Shown here: in pieces, positions 17,876 through 26,116 of the stretch | Layout: the number at the start of each line of letters is the position of its first letter | Numbering within the stretch: position 1 is the stretch's first letter | The notes under the pieces: generated by a model | Database searches by the model: none | Told to the model about the DNA's origin: nothing | What the model saw: the letters and a program-made list of their open reading frames with translations, nothing else | Origin: Paenibacillus_E allorhizoplanae | GTDB lineage: Bacteria; Bacillota; Bacilli; Paenibacillales; NBRC-103111 | Reading direction: 5' to 3' | Assembly: GCF_927798215.1 (NCBI RefSeq) | Contig: NZ_CAKMMW010000014.1 | Coordinates: forward strand, 130,388 to 194,387 | Length of the DNA: 64,000 bases | Made by a program: the position numbers and the translations under genes

Positions 17876-18409
17876 TTAAACTAACGCTTTGGCCAAACGA
17901 TCAAGTTTGCCTGCCAAGCTTCCATCATATAAACGATCTCCGATACGCACTTGAATGCCGCCGAGCAGCTTAGGCTCAACTACAGACGAAACACGGATCG
18001 TTTTACCAGTTACTTTACTGAAATGTGAAGCTATCTCAGCTTGTTGTGCATCCGAAAGTACGTATGCAGAGTATACAGTCGCACTCGCTTGACCAAGCGC
18101 TTCATTCGCAACTTTGGCATAATCGTTCGCCAACGCTGAAACAATGGACTGTCTACCTTTATCAATCAAGACAAGCAGCGTGTTCCACACCGGTTCGGAA
18201 ACTTTGCCTTCGAAAATCTGCTTCAGCAGGTCCGTTTTAGCGGTATTCCCGATGTTCGGATGGTTCAGGAACTTCTGCAAGTCTGCATTATCCCTAATCG
18301 CACTAGCTACAGATTTAAGCTCATCTTCAACTTGGGAAATAATATTCTTTTCCTTCGCTACTTCGAATAAAGCTTTGGCATAACGCTTCGCTACGACGAT
18401 GTCACTCAT
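17876..18409 (-). CDS. atpH: F1-ATP synthase delta subunit
   Basis: Peripheral-stalk connector between F1 and subunit b, 177 residues. N-terminal VAKRYAKALFEVAKEKN and C-terminal LLGGIQVRIGDRLYDGSLAGKLDRL are the family signatures. Its ATG overlaps the atpF stop by 4 bases (ATGA), a common arrangement in this operon type. Confidence 0.95.
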   Translation of the reverse strand: MSDIVVAKRYAKALFEVAKEKNIISQVEDELKSVASAIRDNADLQKFLNHPNIGNTAKTDLLKQIFEGKVSEPVWNTLLVLIDKGRQSIVSALANDYAKVANEALGQASATVYSAYVLSDAQQAEIASHFSKVTGKTIRVSSVVEPKLLGGIQVRIGDRLYDGSLAGKLDRLAKALV

Positions 18410-18891
18410 ACGTTGCCTCCTACCTCTTTGAGGTAATGCTCAACAAGTTCTTCTTGTGACTTTTCGTCGATTTGTTTCTCAATAATTTTGGATGCGATCA
18501 GAACGGACATCGCGCCAACTTGGCTGCGAAGAGCGGCAACCGCTTTGTTCTTTTCGTTTTCGATATCTTTCAAAGCTTCGTCTTTCAGACGTGAAGCTTC
18601 TGCACTAGCAGCATGAATAATATCATCTGCTTGCTTGGAACCAGTATGCTTCGCTTGCTCAATAATATCGTAAGCTTCCTTACGAGTTTGTTGCAGCGCT
18701 TGCTTTTGTTCCTCTAACAATTGATCAGCTTGCTTACGGCTTGCTTCAGCTGTTTGTATTTGATCTTTCACCAATTGTCTGCGTTTTTCCATCATGCCAA
18801 ACAGAGGACCGAACGCAAATTTGGAAAGCAACACATACAGAATCAAAAACGCGATAAGTTGTATAAAAAATGTGGACCATTCAATATGCAA
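18406..18891 (-). CDS. atpF: F0-ATP synthase subunit b
   Basis: Peripheral-stalk subunit, 161 residues: one N-terminal membrane helix (FFIQLIAFLILYVLLSKFAFGP) and a long, highly charged coiled coil from about residue 33 (MEKRRQLVKDQIQTAEASRK). Length and layout are typical of the homodimeric bacterial form; there is no b' gene nearby. Confidence 0.95.
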   Translation of the reverse strand: MHIEWSTFFIQLIAFLILYVLLSKFAFGPLFGMMEKRRQLVKDQIQTAEASRKQADQLLEEQKQALQQTRKEAYDIIEQAKHTGSKQADDIIHAASAEASRLKDEALKDIENEKNKAVAALRSQVGAMSVLIASKIIEKQIDEKSQEELVEHYLKEVGGNV

Positions 18892-18969
18892 GTAACGTCA
18901 CTCCCTTCTGATAACGTGGGCAAAACGAAGGCGTGGTGGCGACTACGGCCATCAACGCCAAACGATTTC

Positions 18970-19194
18970 TTAAGCTTTTCCCATAAAGATGAACGCAAGA
19001 ACCAATGCAACGACCGGCATTGCCTCAACTAGACCTACCCCGATAAACATTGTTGTTTGAAGCGTACCACGAAGTTCTGGTTGACGGGAAATACCTTCCA
19101 AAGCACGACCTACGATCAAACCGTTACCAATACCTGCACCTAGTGCTCCCAAACCGAATACGATACCTGCTGCTACTAATGCTATTGCTCCCAT
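18970..19194 (-). CDS. atpE: F0-ATP synthase subunit c
   Basis: Two-helix ring subunit, 74 residues. The ion-binding Glu57 is in GVGLVEAMPV, and the polar loop is RALEGISRQPE. The first helix has the glycine-rich GLGALGAGIGNGLIVGR. The residues around Glu57 lack the Gln/Ser/Thr pattern of sodium-binding c rings, so proton coupling is likely (inference). Confidence 0.96.
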   Translation of the reverse strand: MGAIALVAAGIVFGLGALGAGIGNGLIVGRALEGISRQPELRGTLQTTMFIGVGLVEAMPVVALVLAFIFMGKA

Positions 19195-19274
19195 TGATAA
19201 AATCCTCCCTTAAACTCTTAGGTTTTTGTTGTTTTTTATAAGTGACTCGAGACTTCCCGAGGTAAGTCTAATGC

Positions 19275-19982
19275 TTAATGCTTTTCTTCATGAATCAATG
19301 TTTGTGAGATATAAACCATGGTCAACATCGTGAATACGAAGGCTTGAATCGCACCTACGAACACACTGAAGCCCTGCCATACGAAGAGAGGCGCAATTCC
19401 AAACCAACCTGCTCCAACAATGACAGATATCATGATTTCACCTGCATAAATGTTACCGTAAAGACGGAACGCAAGCGTAAGTGGCTTGGATACAACTTCA
19501 ATTAAATGAAGGATCAACATTGCCCCTTTGAACTCAAAGTAATGCGCGAAGTAATGCTTTGTGTTACGCGTTATCCCTAAGTAGTGACTTATTACGATAA
19601 CGATAATTGTTAAGGCTCCTGTAACTGCGATATCAGCTGTTGGTGATTTCCACCAAGATACGTGATCTTCCGTTACGATTGAGAAAGGAAGGCCGAGCAT
19701 GTTGCCGATAAAGATATACATGATGAGCGTAAGACCAAGTGCAATAAATCCTTTGCCATGCTTGGAACCGATCGTGCTTCCAATAATGCCTTCTACAAAC
19801 TCAATCGTCCATTCCATGAAGTTTTGAAGTTTCGAAGGATTTGTTACGGATGCTCGGCTAGCGCCTGCAATTGCAAGAATAAGCACGATAACTGTGGTAA
19901 TCCCGATCATCATTAATGCTGATGCATCGAAATGAATGCCTAACCACTCAAACTCTGGTACCTTATGTTCCATATTTTCCAT
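19275..19982 (-). CDS. atpB: F0-ATP synthase subunit a
   Basis: Proton-channel subunit, 235 residues from ATG 19982, which has AAAGGGGTG upstream; a start 5 codons earlier is possible. The stator Arg is in the conserved SKPLTLAFRLYGNIYAGE segment and the C-terminal helix in FVGAIQAFVFTMLTMVYI. It is hydrophobic throughout, with five to six predicted membrane helices. Confidence 0.95.
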   Translation of the reverse strand: MENMEHKVPEFEWLGIHFDASALMMIGITTVIVLILAIAGASRASVTNPSKLQNFMEWTIEFVEGIIGSTIGSKHGKGFIALGLTLIMYIFIGNMLGLPFSIVTEDHVSWWKSPTADIAVTGALTIIVIVISHYLGITRNTKHYFAHYFEFKGAMLILHLIEVVSKPLTLAFRLYGNIYAGEIMISVIVGAGWFGIAPLFVWQGFSVFVGAIQAFVFTMLTMVYISQTLIHEEKH

Positions 19983-20019
19983 TTTCACCCCTTTCATCCG
20001 TGGAAGTTACATCGTGGAA

Positions 20020-20400
20020 TTACTTCTTAGACTTCTTAATAGAAAGAATACCCAGTACGAGTGTTGCCAATTGAGCAAAAAAGTATCCAACAATCGTCGT
20101 GGTTAATGCAACATGTTCGGGATACCTGACGGCAATCAAACCGACAAACCCCGCGATTGCTGCCCTTGTCAGAAAGCCAAGGGTTACCTTGCGCCCTGAC
20201 TGCTCTATCGCAGCTGCTGCCAGCTTGTTAATCTTCCAAGCTAAGAACCTTGCATTGATCATACTCGCACAAGCTCCAAGCATTATCCCCGCAACGTAAA
20301 TCCGGTAATCGACAAGAAGCGCCCATGCAGCCAAACAAAAGGATAAAAAGAAAAGAAATACATTTTGAACCGTTTTCAGAGTGGCTGAAAAGTCGTCCAT
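20020..20400 (-). CDS. atpI: ATP synthase subunit I (AtpI)
   Basis: A 126-residue protein with four predicted membrane helices, at the usual position just upstream of atpB. AtpI proteins assist c-ring assembly. Sequence conservation is low, as is usual for the family, so position carries much of the call. ATG codons at 20403 and 20400 are both possible; GGAGGGCT, formed by the atpZ end, favours the second. It overlaps the atpZ stop. Confidence 0.82.
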   Translation of the reverse strand: MDDFSATLKTVQNVFLFFLSFCLAAWALLVDYRIYVAGIMLGACASMINARFLAWKINKLAAAAIEQSGRKVTLGFLTRAAIAGFVGLIAVRYPEHVALTTTIVGYFFAQLATLVLGILSIKKSKK

Positions 20401-20621
20401 CATAGCCCTCCGTACCGCTTAATCATGAAGTAAATGCTCATGATGCCGGTTACAAGCCCAAGTAAAAACCCGACTAACAACCAGATCTGTCCGCCTAGTG
20501 CGCCACTCAACCAATCGCCGAAGAAATATCCGGCTGCCAAACATACGACAAGGTCTATGCCAATTGCACTAGTTAACGCTACTGCCCGCCAAGGATTATC
20601 ATTGGAATTTGGCCGTTTCAT
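20400..20621 (-). CDS. atpZ: AtpZ/AtpI-family membrane protein
   Basis: First gene of the ATP synthase operon, a 73-residue two-helix protein with the family pattern GYFFGDWLSG followed by WLLVGFLLGLVTGIMSIYFMIKR. AtpZ proteins pair with AtpI, proposed to act in Mg or Ca supply or in assembly. Start ATG 20621 follows AGGAGGGTGCA; the frame is open 8 codons more without a ribosome-binding site. Confidence 0.8.
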   Translation of the reverse strand: MKRPNSNDNPWRAVALTSAIGIDLVVCLAAGYFFGDWLSGALGGQIWLLVGFLLGLVTGIMSIYFMIKRYGGL

Positions 20622-20690
20622 TGCACCCTCCTGGGTGTTTTCCACATGGGAAAACGCGTCTCGTAGCTCATCCGCTACGAATCCTCATTC

Positions 20691-20720
20691 ATTGTATCGA
20701 AGCCATGCTAAGTTTGTCAA
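20691..20720 (-). promoter_or_regulatory. SigA promoter of the atp operon
   Basis: Minus-strand TTGACA-18-TACAAT, with a perfect -35, about 75 bases before atpZ. The leader between promoter and gene carries two small hairpins, CGTAGcggatgaGCTACG and GTTTTCCcatgtGGAAAAC, the second ending just before the ribosome-binding site. Confidence 0.8.
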
Positions 20721-20773
20721 TTGACGGAACTTCATTTGTCACATCTCACAAAACTCCTTAGAGCCTTGCGGCT

Positions 20774-20790
20774 CTAGGGTTTGCGCTTTT
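20774..20790. repeat. Short inverted repeat between wecB and atpZ
   Basis: TAGAGCC-ttgc-GGCTCTA is a strong hairpin about 55 bases downstream of wecB, followed on the plus strand by GGGTTTGCGCTTTTT. On the minus strand it has only a weak T-rich tail (AGGAGTTTTG), so termination of wecB there is uncertain. Confidence 0.4.
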
Positions 20791-20844
20791 TCAAACCGAA
20801 CAGTCCAACTGTACGCTGTAGCGTTTGTCATGATTTTGTCACGG

Positions 20845-21981
20845 TTAGAAAGATTCCGGGCGTTCAGTAGTCCTACCGAAGTGATGAAGAATCGCCTGAA
20901 CAATGCGTTCAGACGCTTTTCCGTCTCCGTAAGGGTTCGCAGCTTGGCTCATTTTATTGTACTGTTCTGGATCTGTCAGTAGCGCGCGCGCACGTGTGTA
21001 GACCACTTCTTCATCCGTTCCAACTAGCTCTAAAGTCCCTGCTTGGATGCCTTCTGGACGCTCTGTTGTATCGCGAAGGACAAGAGCTGGAACTCCGAAG
21101 GTCGGCGCCTCTTCTTGAAGGCCGCCAGAATCTGTAAGAATCATATACGTATACGGATAGAAATTATGCAGTTCGAAAACGTCAAGCGGGTCAATCAGTT
21201 TGATGCGTGGATGATTGCCTAGAATTTCATGGGCAGGCTCGAGAACCACCGGATTCGGATGAACCGGGTAAACAATCGCAATATCGTCAAACTCATCAGC
21301 GATACGTTTCACGGCACGGAATATTTGGCGATGCGGCTCACCTTGAGCTTCCCGGCGATGAGCCGTCATCAAGATCAACTTGCGGCCTGCTGCCCATTCC
21401 AACACCGGATGATTAAACTTCTCCTGCACCGTGTACTTAAATACATCGATGGCTGTATTTCCTGTCACATAAATCTGAGACTCTGATTTATTTTCTTTAC
21501 GAAGGTTGTCCGCTGATTGCTGCGTAGGTGCAAAGTGAAGATCAGCGATAACGCCTGTTAATTGGCGGTTCATTTCCTCTGGATATGGCGACAATTTGTT
21601 CCACGTACGAAGACCCGCTTCCACGTGTCCTACTTGAATCTGCTGCATGAAGGCTGCATAGCTGGCAAGGAACGTTGTTAGTGTGTCCCCATGCACAAGA
21701 ATCAGATCGGGCTTCGCTTCTTGGAACACAGGCTCCAAGCCTTGCAGCACGCGCATCGTAATCTCATTCAGTGTTTGGCGATCCTTCATAACGTTAAGAT
21801 CAAAGTTCGGTGTGATTTTGAAAATATCAAGCACTTGGTCCAACATCTGACGATGTTGTGCGGTTACGCATACCAGAGACTCAATCTGCTCAGGATGCTT
21901 CTCCAACTCGAGAATGAGCGGAGCCATTTTGATAGCTTCAGGTCTTGTTCCGAAGATCGTAATCACTTTTAAACGTTTCAT
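20845..21981 (-). CDS. wecB: UDP-N-acetylglucosamine 2-epimerase, non-hydrolysing
   Basis: Interconverts UDP-GlcNAc and UDP-ManNAc, supplying ManNAc for wall teichoic acid linkage units or other surface glycans (called MnaA in Bacillus). The 378-residue length is typical. Signatures include FGTRPEAIKMAPLI at the N-terminus, VHGDTLTTF, HVEAGLRTWNKLSPYPEEMNR, and the C-terminal TDSGGLQEEAPTFGVPALVLRDTTERPEG. It sits between upp and the atp operon on the same strand, an order also seen in related Firmicutes. Confidence 0.95.
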   Translation of the reverse strand: MKRLKVITIFGTRPEAIKMAPLILELEKHPEQIESLVCVTAQHRQMLDQVLDIFKITPNFDLNVMKDRQTLNEITMRVLQGLEPVFQEAKPDLILVHGDTLTTFLASYAAFMQQIQVGHVEAGLRTWNKLSPYPEEMNRQLTGVIADLHFAPTQQSADNLRKENKSESQIYVTGNTAIDVFKYTVQEKFNHPVLEWAAGRKLILMTAHRREAQGEPHRQIFRAVKRIADEFDDIAIVYPVHPNPVVLEPAHEILGNHPRIKLIDPLDVFELHNFYPYTYMILTDSGGLQEEAPTFGVPALVLRDTTERPEGIQAGTLELVGTDEEVVYTRARALLTDPEQYNKMSQAANPYGDGKASERIVQAILHHFGRTTERPESF

Positions 21982-21999
21982 CGGTTTCTTCTCCCCTTA

Positions 22000-22072
22000 A
22001 AGCTTTCCGTAGGAAAGCTATCTTCGTAAGCATGAGCTTAGTTTTCTTACAGGAAAACTGACTTCGTAAGCT
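22000..22072. repeat. Palindromic intergenic repeat, copies 2 and 3
   Basis: The upp-wecB spacer holds AGCTTTCC-gta-GGAAAGCT followed by ATCTTCGTAAGCATGAGCTT, then AGTTTTC-ttaca-GGAAAACT followed by GACTTCGTAAGC. Each hairpin plus trailer matches the layout at 8932-8996. This supports a small dispersed palindromic element. Confidence 0.6.
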
Positions 22073-22091
22073 TTACTTTTGTTCAAAAAAA

Positions 22092-22721
22092 TTAGTCCGT
22101 GCCATACAAACGATCTCCAGCATCCCCGAGACCTGGCACAATGTAGCCATGATCATTCAAATGATCATCAACCGCTGCGACGTAGATATCGACGTCTGGA
22201 TGTTCTTTTTGTACAGAAGCTACGCCCTCAGGTGCTGCAATGAGACACATTAGCTTAATACGTGAACAGCCTCTGCTTTTCAGCACGTCAATTGCTGCAT
22301 TGGCAGATCCACCTGTTGCAAGCATAGGATCAATAACGAGCAAGTCCCGCTCCAATACATCGGTAGGCAGCTTCACATAGTACTCAACAGGTTGAAGCGT
22401 ATCCGGATCGCGATAGAGACCAACATGTCCTACTTTTGCAGCCGGCATCAGCTTTAACACACCGTCAACCATACCTAAACCCGCTCGCAAAATAGGGATC
22501 AGCCCTAACATTCTACCTGAGATAACTTGGCAATCTGCTGTTGTAACCGGCGTTTTCACTTGCACTTGCTGTAGTGGCAAATCTCTTGTAATTTCATACA
22601 CCATTAATGTAGCAACTTCATCGACAAGCGCTCTAAAATCCTTCGTTGTCGTGTTCTCATCCCGAATATAAGTAAGCTTATGCTGGATAAGCGGATGATC
22701 GCAAATATGTACTTTACCCAT
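22092..22721 (-). CDS. upp: Uracil phosphoribosyltransferase
   Basis: Salvages uracil to UMP using PRPP. The 209-residue length is normal. The PRPP-binding loop is DPMLATGGSANAAID, and the uracil-recognition end YIVPGLGDAGDRLYGTD is exact for the family. The start ATG at 22721 has AGGAGG upstream. An extended -10 promoter lies close by. Confidence 0.97.
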   Translation of the reverse strand: MGKVHICDHPLIQHKLTYIRDENTTTKDFRALVDEVATLMVYEITRDLPLQQVQVKTPVTTADCQVISGRMLGLIPILRAGLGMVDGVLKLMPAAKVGHVGLYRDPDTLQPVEYYVKLPTDVLERDLLVIDPMLATGGSANAAIDVLKSRGCSRIKLMCLIAAPEGVASVQKEHPDVDIYVAAVDDHLNDHGYIVPGLGDAGDRLYGTD

Positions 22722-22764
22722 ATGTTCCTCCTAATTAAGCTTATAGGTCAGGCAAACCTCGTCC

Positions 22765-22773
22765 ATTATATCA
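22765..22773 (-). promoter_or_regulatory. Extended -10 promoter of upp
   Basis: Minus-strand TG-A-TATAAT about 45 bases upstream of upp. There is no clear -35 box at 17 bases, so the call rests on the extended -10. No PyrR-type attenuator was recognised in the short leader. Confidence 0.5.
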
Positions 22774-22866
22774 TATGTTATCCAACTTATCTGCTGTAGA
22801 ACCGCCATTTCTCTTGATCACTTCTACAGCGAAGCAGCGTGGTTTTCCTGCGGATATAAAATCATA

Positions 22867-22924
22867 ACAAAAAACCCTCCCGAACCGCACTTTCCAATCG
22901 GAAAATGGGCTCAGACAAGGGTTT
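22867..22924 (-). terminator. Large terminator after the GH106-like gene
   Basis: Minus-strand nested stem: AAACCCT/AGGGTTT outside, CTGAGCC/GGTTCGG in the middle with wobble pairs, TTTCC-gatt-GGAAA at the tip, followed by six T. It starts about 12 bases after the gene end. Confidence 0.85.
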
Positions 22925-22935
22925 GCATGTGAGGT

Positions 22936-25900
22936 TTAGCTGGCGTTAACCAGCAACAATTGAACGCCGGTCAGCCCGCAGCTGACCAAACAATAGCGAT
23001 CCGTCCATATCTTGTCGGCACCTGCATCGACCCAACCGATTTTATCGGTGAAGCTGGTGGGTCCGACAAAGGTGACTTCCCCTTTTAGATGATGATGAGG
23101 TCCAAATGTATTGCGCCCGCTGGTTAGCAGCTCGATTTGGAGCTGTACCTGCTCGCCCGCTATTTCATCTGTTATGTCCAGCTGCTGGGCTCCCCATAGA
23201 ATCGTATGGGTGGTGGTTCCACCATTCACTGTGATGCTCATAGCTGGACAGCGCATAGCATCCCACTGAAGGACGAGCCTACAGTTATTGTTGCGAATAT
23301 GTTGCAACACTTGCTTGGGTAAGGTAATCGTTCGGTCTGCAGTCACTCGTCCCGAGTAGAACACCAATCCCTGCGTCGTGACATCTGTCAACTGGAGCTG
23401 CTTCGGCAATGTGGTCAATGTGAACGGACCTTCCGTCCACAACGCGTCGCGCTCTGCCTGCTCCCAGCCGCCAGATGGTTTCACAGCGAAGGGCCCAAGC
23501 ACATAAATGCTTTCGACTTCAACATCGAATAAGAGCTTATTGCGAATCGGGGCCAAATTGGCGCCTGCCACGCCGAAGAACCGATAGACATCAACGTTAC
23601 AATAAAAGGATCCCGACATGCGGATACGATTACGACCCTCCCGCACAAATTCGCCAATCCTCAGCATTGGGAAGCTGCGGTCTCCGCCAAACCAGCCGTC
23701 AGCATCCTCCGCATGGACAGGCTGTCCATTGATCGCCAGCTCCCAATGCTCAGGACGCTCGACAGCAAGCTTCCACAGTGAACGATCCGTCTGCCGCATC
23801 AGCTCAGCATCCGTCTCGAAAGTGAACTCCAGCTCAATGTGAACGGGGTGCTGCATCGCGATGCACTGCTCTTGGATGTTCAGCACATAAGTAGGAGCTG
23901 ACCACTCCCCTCCATCCAAGCGATAGATGGCATAGTCCAGTGTCAGGACATTAGGTGCTGACAACTGGTAGTCCCACGGAGCATCGATGTTCGCTTCAAC
24001 TGCTGAGAATGACTTCTCATTCGGTGAAGGTGTTGCTCCCTGATGCGGTTGTCCGAATGGGGCTAGTCCCGTCTTCGCAGCCTCGCCATCCCAAACGACG
24101 AAGAGCTTCGAATCGCCTGGAGCCAGCTTCACGCTCAATGACAACAAACGTGCATCAGATTCGGCCTTTTCCCCTTTTTCCAAATCCATCTCCATCCATA
24201 CTCGCCGATCAGACGCAGGAATCTCCAACTCGATCATCTCGGTATGACCCGTATGCACAGCATAAAGTAACGTCACACCTGGCAATCGCCGTTCCTGCAC
24301 ATAGAGCTTTCGCAATGCTTCCTGCGAGGTGCCCTCCACTGGAAGCCAATCCTGGCGCACTTGCACATGCTCTCGCACGTTCCTTAAATCCACAACGCGA
24401 ACCACGTTCTCGCTCAAAAACCACGATGTCAGTTCTTCACAACGTTCACCATTCAAGTAAGCTGGTGCTTCGCCCACCAAAATGATCTTGCCCCCGGCTC
24501 CTGCGAATGATTTCAGCAAGGCTAAGCTTGAAGCCTGCAACGTCAGCACATCGCTCACGATCACCGTGTCGTATGCCTGCTCCCCAATTTGCAAAACGCT
24601 GCCCAGAACGCTGCCGTAACGCTCCATCAACGCCTCGTCCCCGTAATCGAAATCACGCTGAAGCGCTAATAGTCCATGGGCTAACTCATCCATTCGGTCC
24701 TGCATGCGCTCTACAGCACTACTATCCTTCACGCTTTGCAGGAGCCAAGCTGATCGCATCGGATGCAGCACAAGAATCCCTGGAGCCGCCTTCCCGAGCG
24801 TCAACAAATACGTAAGCCTCGCAAAGTAATCATTAAACTGACTGTACACGTTCCACCACGGTTGCTGAATGTAAAGCGAAGGCGGATAATCCCGCTTCCG
24901 AACCCCACGAATCGAGTAGGATTGCAGATGAGGGCATAGTCGGTTCACACCTAGGACAAACTGCCACTCCGCGATGCGCTTCATCTCGCGAAAGCTCAAG
25001 TTCCAACCACAGCAACCGAAGGTTTCTGTAATCACGAACGGTTTACCCAACTGCCGCGCTACCGAGGCAGCCTGCTTAGGCAGCAACGTACTACGCGGCG
25101 TCCGCCCCAGCATATCAATACCCGGCATATGCATCCGTTCATACAGCGGCATCACGCCGGCCGTATACTGCATCTGGTCCATGAGAGTGTCTTCCCCCAT
25201 GAAATGACCTGTCAGCTGCCAACCATGCGCATCACACCAGTCAGCTACTAATCGAACTGACGTTCGGAATCGTTCACTTACTAGATGCCAGAACTGATAG
25301 CGTGCGCGATATGCCGCATCCTTCATAGACTCATCCGCTTCTGTTAGCAGCCAACCGATCGCGTTCGCAATCGAATCCCCATAACGTACAGAGTACTCTT
25401 GTGCGAAGTCAACAGACCACGGAACACCTGAGAACTTAAACTCATCGGTGAAAATGCCCGGCATTCCTCCTTCACCGAAACGGTCCCCCATACGCTGGAA
25501 ATAAACATCGTGGCACGCCTGCAGGAAAGCCTCCATCGCATTTTCAGAAAGAATATCAATATAATAAGGATTTACGCGGCACATTACAGCCACTGCGACA
25601 TCCCAGTCGTCCAGCACCACAGCCGCCTCTTGCACCCGCCATTGCTGTTCGTTCTCTCGACGAACAAGCAGGTACAGGAAGTCTGGATCCTGCCTAAGCG
25701 CTTCAACCTGTTGTCCAGCATCTACTCTTTCGACTCGGATACCCTCCAGCGACTTCTGCTGATAAGAAGCCCCCAATGCCGGCACAACACCATTCGCCGT
25801 ACCACTAGGCCAACCGTTCTCATCGTAACACCAGGCTTCGAGCCCTTGAACCTTAGCCTCGTCTGCCGATATCTCAATCGCATCTAGAAACTCCTCACCC

Positions 25901-26100
25901 ATATAGGGAGTAAGAAGCCCCTGTCTCGTATGCATGAAGAAGCCGCCTAACCCGGCTCGCTTCATTTCGCCAATTTGCCTGCGAAGCTCCTCGGGTTCCA
26001 GCTTATCGTTCCATGACCAGAATGGCGTGCTTCTATAGATAGCAGGTGGATTATGAAAAATCGATTCTTTAAATTGATCTCGAGCTCCCTTTGGTAACAA
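22936..26100 (-). CDS. Large glycoside hydrolase, GH106-like (alpha-L-rhamnosidase-type)
   Basis: About 1054 residues with no signal peptide, so probably cytoplasmic. The N-terminal part, with PFWSWNDKLEPEELRRQI, GLGGFFMHTRQGL and AWCYDENGWPSG, resembles the TIM-barrel part of GH106-type enzymes; the C-terminal third is beta-rich, like sugar-binding sandwich domains. Rhamnosidase activity is an inference from fold likeness and from the YesM/YesN-type neighbours. The start is uncertain: TTG 26100 with AGGAG 8 bases upstream lies just after the upstream stop; the frame is also open to a TTG at 26142. It is the last gene of the locus. Confidence 0.72.
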   Translation of the reverse strand: MLPKGARDQFKESIFHNPPAIYRSTPFWSWNDKLEPEELRRQIGEMKRAGLGGFFMHTRQGLLTPYMGEEFLDAIEISADEAKVQGLEAWCYDENGWPSGTANGVVPALGASYQQKSLEGIRVERVDAGQQVEALRQDPDFLYLLVRRENEQQWRVQEAAVVLDDWDVAVAVMCRVNPYYIDILSENAMEAFLQACHDVYFQRMGDRFGEGGMPGIFTDEFKFSGVPWSVDFAQEYSVRYGDSIANAIGWLLTEADESMKDAAYRARYQFWHLVSERFRTSVRLVADWCDAHGWQLTGHFMGEDTLMDQMQYTAGVMPLYERMHMPGIDMLGRTPRSTLLPKQAASVARQLGKPFVITETFGCCGWNLSFREMKRIAEWQFVLGVNRLCPHLQSYSIRGVRKRDYPPSLYIQQPWWNVYSQFNDYFARLTYLLTLGKAAPGILVLHPMRSAWLLQSVKDSSAVERMQDRMDELAHGLLALQRDFDYGDEALMERYGSVLGSVLQIGEQAYDTVIVSDVLTLQASSLALLKSFAGAGGKIILVGEAPAYLNGERCEELTSWFLSENVVRVVDLRNVREHVQVRQDWLPVEGTSQEALRKLYVQERRLPGVTLLYAVHTGHTEMIELEIPASDRRVWMEMDLEKGEKAESDARLLSLSVKLAPGDSKLFVVWDGEAAKTGLAPFGQPHQGATPSPNEKSFSAVEANIDAPWDYQLSAPNVLTLDYAIYRLDGGEWSAPTYVLNIQEQCIAMQHPVHIELEFTFETDAELMRQTDRSLWKLAVERPEHWELAINGQPVHAEDADGWFGGDRSFPMLRIGEFVREGRNRIRMSGSFYCNVDVYRFFGVAGANLAPIRNKLLFDVEVESIYVLGPFAVKPSGGWEQAERDALWTEGPFTLTTLPKQLQLTDVTTQGLVFYSGRVTADRTITLPKQVLQHIRNNNCRLVLQWDAMRCPAMSITVNGGTTTHTILWGAQQLDITDEIAGEQVQLQIELLTSGRNTFGPHHHLKGEVTFVGPTSFTDKIGWVDAGADKIWTDRYCLVSCGLTGVQLLLVNAS

Positions 26101-26116
26101 AGCAACTCTCTCCTCG

